From: Luscinia megarhynchos
Lineage: Eukaryota; Chordata; Aves; Passeriformes; Turdidae
Reading direction: 5' to 3'
DNA length: 64,000 bases
Assembly (NCBI GenBank): GCA_034336665.1
Contig: CM067565.1
Location: 82,896,858 to 82,960,857 of the forward strand
Below the pieces are notes generated by a model. That model was not told the DNA's origin and made no database searches. It saw only the letters and a program-made list of their open reading frames with translations. Numbering within the stretch: position 1 is the stretch's first letter; each line of letters opens with the position of its first letter. Shown here one piece after another: positions 1 through 64,000 of this stretch. The position numbers and the translations under genes were made by a program.

Positions 1-1132
1 TACTGATTTAATTGGGTTATTAATTTGAGAAGGGGTTCAGAGCTGCTTTCCAGATACCACTGAGTGATATCCACAGGAGGTCCTGCCAAAAAGGGAGTAA
101 TTTATCCTCTCCTTTTACAGTTTAAGTGACTAGGAAGACATAGCTATAGGCTAAGAATTTCCAGCATTAAGTCTTGACTTTTTCGAAAGACACTCATGGG
201 ACTTGTGAGCCTGAATGATATATGCAAAGGGCATTGAAGAGTTTTGCTTCACATGACAAGGCTGCAGTGGTGCTGAGTGTAGATCTGGAACCCTAATTTT
301 CTGATAAGCCACTTTTTTAAGGGCTTTGTCTGACTTTGAGAATCATAATTTTTTGTGCGTATTCTACTCATTGTCTCTCACCTTAATTTACAGTTTCCCA
401 CAGCAACTTCAGTTCCAGTTGACTGCAAGCTCTAGTAATTGCAAGCTGCTTACAGGCCAGGGAGGGAATCTTGACTTTGTGTGTTTCAGTTTACTTGTTA
501 AAAAAAGAGGGACAGGGATTTTTATGATGGTCCAGCTTTTTGCAGTAAATCTTCCTAACTAGCAAGGGCAAAGTGTACATGGAACACCATTATCTTAATA
601 CAGGTGATATACTTTGCATGGGGAAAAAATTCAAACTTGTATGTACAGAAAATGTAATTCAGTGTACTTGCAGGCTTTCTAGTCACTTGAAGAAGATTTT
701 AAAACCTGACACATAAATCTGGTTTGGGGTTTTTTTCCCCTCCACTCCAAATCCCTTCAGTCATGTCACTCTAATGAAAGATATTGCCTCTCCCTACAAA
801 CTTTGCCTCACACATCCATAGATCACCACAGCAGATTGCTGTTCCAAATTAGGTACAGTTTTCTGTGGGCATGCTGGCAACTGTGATTTTTGGGGAGTAA
901 TCTGAGAACCCTAGTTTAGCCATTGTGGCAAAGTGATCTGGTGCTGCTGCCAGTCCACATAAGCAGCCTCATCTGGATTCAGTTTTGTAGCTGAAGAACT
1001 GCTTTCCTAGTGAGAGGTCAGCAGGCACCTCTGCATGTGTTGATGGGATAGTTGTTTTTCATAATTCCTGGCCTGTCTCTCAGCTTCCACGCAGCTCAGG
1101 CTTTCCTAATTGCCACCTTCTTTTGTGAACAG
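1..1132 (+). other. Intron upstream of DAAM2 exon w1 (partial)
   Basis: This is the 3' part of an intron that begins before the window. It ends in a pyrimidine-rich stretch and the acceptor AACAG just before 1133. No exon, repeat family or RNA gene was recognised in it; the 78-residue open frame at 326-562 resembles nothing known to me. Confidence 0.85.
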
Positions 1133-56237
<55,105 letters not shown>

Positions 56238-56700
56238 GTAATCCTTTTGAAGTTACTAGTTTCACCAGCTCAGTCAAAAGCCTGAATTAAAATGGAAACA
56301 GTAATTTAAGGTGCTGGGACTGCAGTGAAAACTTTAATAGACACTGAAAATTATATAGGCCAAAGTTTCTTATTTTTTTCCAATGTGGTCTATATCCATG
56401 TAGAACATATTTTAGGATTAAAAGAAGGATCAGTGCTCTTACCCACTTCTTTCTAATCTTCCTTAACATTATTGTTGTCAGCATAGAATTGCTATGGCAG
56501 TATCCATAACAGGATACCACACCTTGCCACTGTGTGGAAGGGAATGCCTTTTAAGCCATTGCTGGAAAAGGGAGCCTTTGTTAGTGATGGTGACTTCATC
56601 TCATTTTACCTTCTCCTTCTGACTGTATTCCACTCTGCTCATTCAGCTGGGGACATCTGTGCTTTGTCTGTTTCCTTTAAAAATGTACCTGGTAGTTTGG

Positions 56701-56765
56701 TGTCCTGGTTTCAGCTGGGAGAGAGTTATTTTTCTTCTTAGTGACTGGTACAGAGTTACACCAGC
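56701..56765 (+). mobile_element. Avian endogenous retrovirus LTR 5' fragment
   Basis: TGTCCTGGTTTCAGCTGGGA followed by GAGAGTTATTTTTCTTCTTA and GTGACTGGTACAG matches the start of a very common avian ERV LTR that I know as TGTCCTGGTTTCAGCTGGGA-TAGAGTTAATTTTCTTC. Similarity fades after about 56765, so this is a truncated or strongly decayed solo LTR remnant. No internal retroviral genes are nearby. Confidence 0.75.
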
Positions 56766-57554
56766 TATGCTTGATCTTTTCCACTTCCCTGTAACTGAGT
56801 GTATTTCAGTACAAAGATAGAAATCCCAAACATGTGTGGTTTGTCTCACGTTCTTGGATTCTTACAAACCCAGAACCCATGTGCATGTTACTCTTCAGGT
56901 GGTGCTGCAATCATTTTGTCCTTTCATTGTCTGCATCTCCATTACCAGATTGGTACATGTAAGGAGTCGCTTGTTCTTTGCTGATGACTAGAGTCTGGCA
57001 CTAATCCCTCTGTCTCTCAGCTGAATGAGGAAGAATTTATATGAAAAGATCATAAGCATATGAAAATGTTTAGAGAAGAGCAAGTTTTAAAGTAAATGAT
57101 ATGTAGTGGCAAATCTACCCTTGTTGGCTGGCATGTTAAAAGTGCTTGGCTGTATGAAGCAGATGTGTTATTTCTTTTGGATTGAATTATTTCCATTCTG
57201 GTGTTAGTCCTTTTAGTGTTAAAGGACCTATTGCATTACTAATGAAACCTGTGCTATTGGATCAGTAGGCCTTAGATTTTGAAAATATAGGCTGAAGATA
57301 TTGACAATAAGACTCCTCATTCTTCAATTCCTCTGCAGTAGTGTTTTGTGATTAAAAAACATTTCCTACCACAGAGATAAATTTGGTAACCTAGTGACTT
57401 GCAGCTGCAAATGCAGGAGCCACCATCAGCAAGGTGTCAGCGAGGGCTGCCCTGGGAAACACCAGTGGGACAGTAGCTATTGCAACACTCAGAGGCCAAA
57501 GTCTAACACCACTAAGGCTATATAAAAATTCTGAGGAGAATAACATGACTAATT

Positions 57555-57757
57555 TTTTCATAGAATCATATTCATTTCTTATTCATTTAATTTCATATTA
57601 ATTTCATTTTTTCATAGTGTCTTAGAATGGTTTGGATTGGAAGGGACCTTAAATATCATCTAGTTCCAGCCTCCTTCCCCCAGCCATGCGCAGGGATACC
57701 TCCCACTAGACTGGGTTGCTCAGAGCCTCCTCCAGCCTGGCCCTGAACGCTTCCATT
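57555..57757 (-). mobile_element. CR1 LINE 3' fragment, minus orientation
   Basis: On the + strand it reads TTCATAGAATCAT (tail), an AT-rich insertion, then TTAGAATGGTTTGGATTGG, AAGGGACCTTAAATATCATC, TAGTTCCAGCC, GCAGGGATACCTCCCACTAG and CTGGGTTGCTCAGAGCCTCC, ending CCTGGCCCTGAACGCTTCCA. This is the reverse complement of the avian CR1 3' end. It is short and 5'-truncated, with an AT-rich interruption at about 57570-57612. Confidence 0.95.
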
Positions 57758-58508
57758 TTTCATTGTTGTCATGTTGCTCAAGAAAATTCAAACTACTTCC
57801 AGTATAATAATGGTCACACCATACTGGCTATTTAAGCACAAAAAAAAGTTTACATTCACTGTGACCCCACTAAATTTACTGAGAAAAACTTCATTTTCTA
57901 TGGTTTGGGGGTTTCTGTATTATGACTGGGTAGATTTTTCAATTTCATTATAGCTAGGCACACATTTCAGGAAGGATATTCACTCTGTACAAGGCTTAGA
58001 CTGAACTTTTGGTTTGATGTTAAAGATGGTGGTGCTCTTTTGTTTTTGGCATTCCAGGACAAAAAACCCAATGCAGATTCTTGGTAAGTTCAGCTGGGGG
58101 TTAAAAACCAACCAGTGGTACATGTCCAGCACAGCAATGCAACTTTCCTCCATCAGACACTTGCAGGAAAAATGCCATTCTTTTGCTTTAAAAATAACCA
58201 GAGAAACTCCCTGCAGACAGACCAGTATGTCTGGAAGTTGTTGCATGCTTTTTTAGACATAGCCAACATAAAGCACTCAACATAAAGAGATGTTTTATAT
58301 TAATGACTATAACATGCTTAGGAAACGTTACTTTACCTTCTCCTCACACACCCTTGCTATGTTTGAACACACACCATTCCAGCTTTTGCTCAACCTATGG
58401 CTTTGGTTCTTCCACTGGCAAAAAGCTGCTTTTGGACTCCAGTGAGGGAACTGTCTGTCCTTACCAGTGTTGAGCTATTTCTCATGTTTTCTTCATATTA
58501 TTTTGGCC

Positions 58509-58577
58509 CTCTCTTCTTCCTCTTTTTCCTCTTTTCTTTCTTAAAAAAGGAAAATAAAAAAAAAAAGGAAAGAAGAA
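58509..58577 (+). repeat. Polypyrimidine tract followed by polypurine tract
   Basis: A pyrimidine run (CCTCTCTTCTTCCTCTTTTT continuing to TTTCTTTCTT) at 58509-58542 is followed by a purine-rich run (AAAAAAGGAAAA, then A11, then GGAAAGAAGAAAG) to 58577. The two halves are roughly complementary and could fold back. Confidence 0.8.
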
Positions 58578-59537
58578 AGCTGGAAATTTTCAACAAACCA
58601 GATGTGCTTTGCAAAGCCTATAACATCTTCCAACCTCAATGGGCTCTCTGTGCTTGTTGAATCACAAGCTTTTTTCTTACCATGGAAACGTAATGGAACT
58701 AGCCAATTAAAGGAAGAGAAGGACCAAGACATCTGATTATCCTGTTCTTTTTTTGATTTCTCAAAGCAAAGCAAATTGAGCAAAAAAGGTAGTGGGGCAG
58801 GGAGGACTTTGAAAAATATCCAAATGAGCCTAGGAACAACTGGTCTGACTTACAGATTTATTAATAATAATGAAGCCCTAGTTTTAACAGCTGGAGTTGG
58901 ATATCCTAAATATAGATGTGGCTAATTGATTACCATGAGTTAATCAGTGCCATGTTTCCTCAGCTGGGATTTAAAACAATATAACTTATCTTTTCAAACT
59001 GGGGAAGTTTTTATATTTTTTTAGACTTTTTCAATATTAGCAAAAGTAATTTCTTTAGTTATGGAGACAATCCATTACCAAGGTATGGTGCTGACCTTCT
59101 CAGCACACAATGTTTTTCACAATCCTATGCAGTACCTTTTTGGCCTTTTGCTTAAACAGAACCATTCAAAGTCAGTGGCCATGGGGAGGAAGTGATATTT
59201 TAAATTTAAAGGGCCAGGTTGTCAGATGCAGGCATCGATATTTGCAGAGGAAGCCTTGTAACTTTACTTATCTTCATGCAGTAAACAGATGGCTTGGTTA
59301 AGAACTGATTGAAAACTTAGACCAACTCTCTAAACAGGCTTTCTAGCACAGCTGGTTCTTGTTCTTCTTGTGTTTTTCTCACTTTCAATACCACTTTATA
59401 AGGGAGTATATAGATTAGATCAAGGGATAATGCTTTCTGCCATTTCCCATAAACTAGAAGATGGGGGCAGGAGAAAGTGAAACTCTGCCCTGGAATCCTT
59501 CACCAGTTTTTATGTATTTGAACAGATGAAAATTTGA

Positions 59538-59552
59538 TTTTTTTTTTTTTTT
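59538..59552 (+). repeat. T15 homopolymer tract
   Basis: Fifteen uninterrupted T residues in the 3' intron. No adjoining exon was seen. Confidence 0.9.
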
Positions 59553-62500
59553 ACATAAGAAAGAAGAGGTTGAGTTTTATTCATGAATTTTTTTTTCTCT
59601 GCTTCCTGTGGTGAAGCAATGAAAATGCCCAAGCAGAGGAAGAGTAACTTCCTATGGTATGAATTTTACTTTTCTACTTGAAAAAGGTGACATTTGTCCT
59701 ATATGAAGCTTTACTATGTACTTAAATATTGACAGGTATGAACTTGGATCACTAGACTTGCTCAGAACTATTCTGCTTTGTGCTTGGTTTATAACAAACC
59801 TGTTTTTAAGACTCTTTGGATCTTGCTAGGGGTACAAAGTCTGCTTGGTGAGATATTGCCACTCCTGTGCTAAATGTCAAACTTAAGCCTCTTTATAGAG
59901 ACACTGTCAAGACTACTAGTGGGCAAGGTGGATAGGAAAAGTGTCCATTCCCAGTCTCTCTGATGACAGTTCCTCTCAAGCAAGGTATTTATGATGGAGA
60001 AAGGAGTTCAGAATCTGCACATACATTTAATAGACTTAGCACCTACAGTAACTGTTTTGAAGAACAGAAAGGTAATGAAAGCTTGCTGAGTGAAAGCCAT
60101 TTAAGAAAATAGTCATTAATGGCAGAATGTTATGAAGCACAAAGAAATATTATAGTCCAAGTGCCAGTTAAAGGCTGTGCACTTTGGTTGTGCATTTTGA
60201 GGACTGGTGTTTTCTGTCAGCCACTGAGGGAAATGAATAAGGAATGTATCAGGACAGAGACTGAGAAAGTCAAGGTGAGGTATCCTACAAAAGATACCAG
60301 CCACTTGGTAAATAAATCACATAGCTGTTGTACAGTAACTTAGAACTTCAGATGCTGCAGTGCAGGTTGGCATCTTATGTATGAGAAATGTTTAAAGCAC
60401 CTGCAACTCGATGTAACTGTTAAACTCCTGGGAGAATCCTTTAAGAGCATTTAGGCACAAGAAGAGCTGGGCCCAGCCATGCCTGAAATTGGCAGACCTG
60501 TTTCCATTAACTGATCTGAATTTGTCCCATAAAGAGAAAAGACATTTATTTGACCTGCCTCAGTACTGAATTGGTGTCTTCATAAGAGCACACTCAAAAG
60601 TACTTGTCTGGGGAGTACAGTTCATGTTCCATGGCTGCATGGTATAATTCAGTTTCATATTGGTTCCTCCTGCAACAGCAGACAGCACAGACAGCAGGAA
60701 ATTTTTGTCATGGCTGTTTTTCCTCCTCCTCATAGAGCCCCATTCCTGCCGTTTCCAGAGGTCTTCTGCCACTGTTTAACATTTCATTGGCAAGCACAGC
60801 AGAGTTTGTGTGTGCTGCTGTCCCGCTTTCCCTCTCCTTGCTAAAATGGCTTTTTAAAATAAACAACTGTCTAAACGATTTGCTTTGGCAAGAGGATAAA
60901 TTCAGTGGAAAGTTTGGCAGAGGAAGCAGAACTGGCACTGAGCTCGTGGACCTGTTATATCATGGAGCTTGGGGGCCCTTATGGTGCAGAAATGAATTTT
61001 TTAATGAAAAAGGATATACCATTCTGTGTTACAGTGGAAAACCTGCTGAAACACAGTTTTCCATTTTGCTTTTGCCCATGTCATCTGTCCCCAAATGACT
61101 TCAGGAATAAGCAAGTTTCAGCCCTCATTCTGCAGTATTAGAGCACATCATGAAATTCTGGGAAGCATTTTTCATGCATGAGGACTTAGCTACAGTTTTC
61201 ACAACTGTGCCCAAGAGCTGGTGTTGTTCAGCAGGGAATCTGCCCATGGAATAGTCAAGCGATCTGTACATGGTGACAGAGAGCAGAAGAGAGGATCCAG
61301 AGCACCTTGGTGTGTGCCACACTGCCTCTTAACTCTCTGGGTGAGGCAGGCAGTGTGATTTTAGCCACTGTGGGCAGGTAGAACAGCGTTGTTACAAAGC
61401 TGGACTCTGTAGCAGCATTGAGCAGCCTGTGTGCAGCAGCTCACTGCCCCTCATCGCAGCACCAGTGCATTGGAAAAGCACGTGGTCGCAGAACCAGAAC
61501 TGCACAGGGGCAGGAGAAGTAATAAAGCCAGAGGGGTCTGATGTAGATTAAACAGTGAAAAGACAGCGTGTCTCTCTCTTTACAGTAGTGCGTTACATTA
61601 GTGCAGTGCCCTACGGATGTGAACAACTGGGTTTTTGCCATCTGCTGTATCAGATTAGTGGGGCGACACTTTCTGTTCTGTAATGAATGGAGAGCACAAG
61701 GCTCAGAAAGAAATCATGAGTTCCCAAGCCACATCATGGGCAGAGCTGGCAGCAGAAGCTGGATCTCCTGACTTGTCTTCCTCTGCTCAGTCAGCTTTTT
61801 TTCCAGAGAGGGTAGAGAAAGAGAATGTTTCAGTGAGCTCCAGATTTTTCCTTTTGTAGTTATTTTAGGTCGTCCAGCTCACAGATTCTTTGCTTTTCGT
61901 CTTTCACTGCTTTACAGTAAGTGATTGTGACCTCCTAAGCCCTGTGTTACAAGGCACCAAAGACAGGCTGTTCTCAGCCTCCTTGCTGCTGCTTAGAGAC
62001 CACAACACCTTAGACTCATGAGTGTGTCTGGACGGCTCCCAGGCTGCTGAGTCTTTCCAGCACAGCAACACTGTTCCTCCTCGGAGTGCCTGTGGGGAGG
62101 CAGTAGCAAAACCCCCCTCTTGCCAGTGTGACACGAACTAGCTGGTGCTAATAGTTGGGTGACAGGCCTCATGCAGAACATTTGCAGACAACACCACCCT
62201 CTAAAGGAGACTTCCATGTATGTAGGATCCAAGAGCCCCAGGCAAGGAGCGCCTGCCTTTTCAACCTCCAGCTTCCTTAAGTGGCTAGGAAATCCCTGCG
62301 GGCATTCATGGACTCAACCAGCTCATTTCTGCGTGCCTCCTCACTCACCTTTGCTGAACACAGGATGGTGTGCAAGGTGCAACAGCCATCTCCTGTGGGC
62401 TGCCCCTCACTTCAGGCTTTGCAGCATTTGGACAAGCCTTCCTTCTAGCTGGCAGCTCTAGTCACTGCTCTTAATTTATGCTTTACTTTCAATTTTCACA

Positions 62501-64000
62501 GGAGTTAATGACAAATTAAGTGGGAAGAGGTTCCAGGTAGCACATCCCCTATGAACAATGAGTTTCAGATGCTCTGTGTGTTTAAGCAGTGGTGGCAATG
62601 ACTGTGCTGAAGTCTTTCTCTGGCACTTCCCTGTCTCCTTGGCTGATGGTCACACTGGAGCAAGACAAGAAAATGAAGCATATGGAGATGCTTTATCTTC
62701 CTCTGTGGTATTTACAGCCTGTATTCTCTCAGCCAAAGCGCTGGTTCTGGTTCAGTATGGGTTACTGTAGGCTGCTGCACTTCCCTAATATTCAAAGAGC
62801 CTATGTGTATATTATATACAGTTAAAATTACAGAGAGGGGTGGAGAGAGGGTATAGGTGTGCATATTTGTGTGTATGTCTTCAGAGGCTTCAGGGAAAAG
62901 GAGTTAAACAGAGAAGTAATCTGTTGCTGATTCTATGTAGTGTTTCCTTCAACTCCTGCCACATTTAGTAGCTCAAAGCAACTTGCATTTCTTCCAACAC
63001 TTTTTTTCCAAGATTCTTTGGGTTTCTTTGTTTGTTTCTGGCTGAGAACACAGCCTTTTTAAAGAAAGAAAAAAAGAATCTATTGCTTCAAACTGCTTTG
63101 TGGGCCTGGCAGGGATAGCAGAGAAGGGGAGATTCTGAATCTCTCAGGCTGAGCCAGAAGGAAGTTGCTTTCCTTGGAGATTTCTTTTCCCTGCAGTTGA
63201 CTGGGAGACATTGTTTATGCTTTCTACCTGGTACAGGGCCAGAGGAGTTTATAAGACCTGCTTCCAAACTCATTTTGTGCTGGGATCAGAGCCTGAACTG
63301 TTCTTACTGTCTTTTCCATTCTGCAAGAGCACCCGCATAAGGGAAGGGAAACTGGGCTGTGCTAGTATGAGCTGAATACATGCATGAGAGAGCTTGAAGA
63401 CAGTCCATAGCCTAGTTTGGTAAATGTTGAGTTTTGTAAGGTTGCTGTTGCTCTGTGATTGTGTGCTAAAGTCCAAGGAGGGAATGCAAGGAAGCTGTAC
63501 ATCAGGGCACAGGTACTGTCAGGAGTGTGTTCCTGGGGCTGCCTGCTGCAGCGCAGAGGAGTGACAGGGAGGGCAGCTGGGCAGTGGATGTGTGTCCTTA
63601 CACAGCACTTACTGTATGTGTGTACATGCTGGTGACAGACTATATGTGCTTGCATTTATCGGAGTGCATTTGGGTGAGCAATGAGACACGCTTGGGAGTA
63701 TGAGAGTGCAAAGGAGAAAGTACAACTACTGCAGGACTGATGTCCAAGAGCCAGGGGTTGCTGTGAATTTACCATATCCCCATCAGGACTGCCCTGTGAC
63801 TTAAGTCCTGCCAGTTGGCTGCTTCCATATGTGTCCTGCAGCCTCAACATTTGCCTTTTAAAATAAAAACCACTTGTGATGTATTCACTCTCTTTTAAGT
63901 CTGCCCGGGAGCCCTGGCTGCTTTCCTTGCCCCTCTCTCATGCCTTGTTTGTCTATAGTCTCCTCTCTCCCGGGCAACACCCTGACTCAGAGGACTCCAG

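Larger units (their letters stand above)
56238..64000 (+). other. DAAM2 intron after w20 (partial)
   Basis: At least 7.76 kb of intron reaching the window end. It carries an ERV LTR start (56701), a reverse CR1 fragment (57555-57757), a pyrimidine-then-purine stretch (58509-58577) and a T15 tract (59538-59552). No exon of DAAM2, and no sign of the neighbouring gene MOCS1, which flanks DAAM2 in mammals, was seen. Confidence 0.8.

Noticed and set aside
56238..64000. Remaining C-terminal DAAM2 exons or the neighbouring MOCS1 gene.
   Set aside because: I looked for the QPDEFFGIF block, the DAD motif and molybdenum-cofactor enzyme motifs on both strands and saw none.

Overview
The window is a stretch of vertebrate nuclear DNA, almost certainly from a bird and most likely a passerine. 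Avian CR1 LINE fragments (15155-15520, 57555-57757), an avian ERV-type LTR start (56701) and a tRNA-Ile-derived SINE with a CR1-like tail that resembles the passerine family TguSINE1 (37594-37726) point that way. The species cannot be named. Nothing prokaryotic, no CRISPR array and no operon-like layout is present.

One gene explains all convincing coding sequence: DAAM2 (dishevelled-associated activator of morphogenesis 2), a diaphanous-related formin of the non-canonical Wnt/planar cell polarity pathway. It lies on the + strand. Twenty exons between 1133 and 56237 join in one frame, with GT-AG introns throughout, and encode 843 residues (832 without the 33-nt microexon). The window starts in an intron upstream of exon 'w1' and ends in the intron after exon 'w20'. 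It therefore lacks the promoter, the start codon, roughly the first 110 residues, and the C-terminal end with the DAD autoregulatory segment. Exons are numbered w1-w20 because their true numbers cannot be fixed here.

Layout: w1-w7 (1133-21013) encode the armadillo-like GTPase-binding/FH3 regulatory region. w8-w9 (22431-23054) encode a coiled coil. w10 (23960-24277) encodes the proline-rich FH1 profilin-binding segment and the first FH2 tryptophan. w11-w20 (31025-56237) encode the actin-nucleating FH2 domain. The paralogue is DAAM2 rather than DAAM1 because w13 reads [11 protein letters not shown], where DAAM1 has a different acidic/serine-rich linker.

The most interesting element is w12 (33794-33826). 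It is a 33-nt in-frame microexon with UGC motifs upstream of its acceptor, and its 11 residues resemble the optional DAAM1 insert at the same place in the FH2 linker. A second, far weaker candidate is a 12-nt microexon or recursive splice site at 26075-26092. The remaining 96 percent of the window is intron, with scattered low-complexity tracts, short tandem duplications and retroelement fragments. I found no previously undescribed system.
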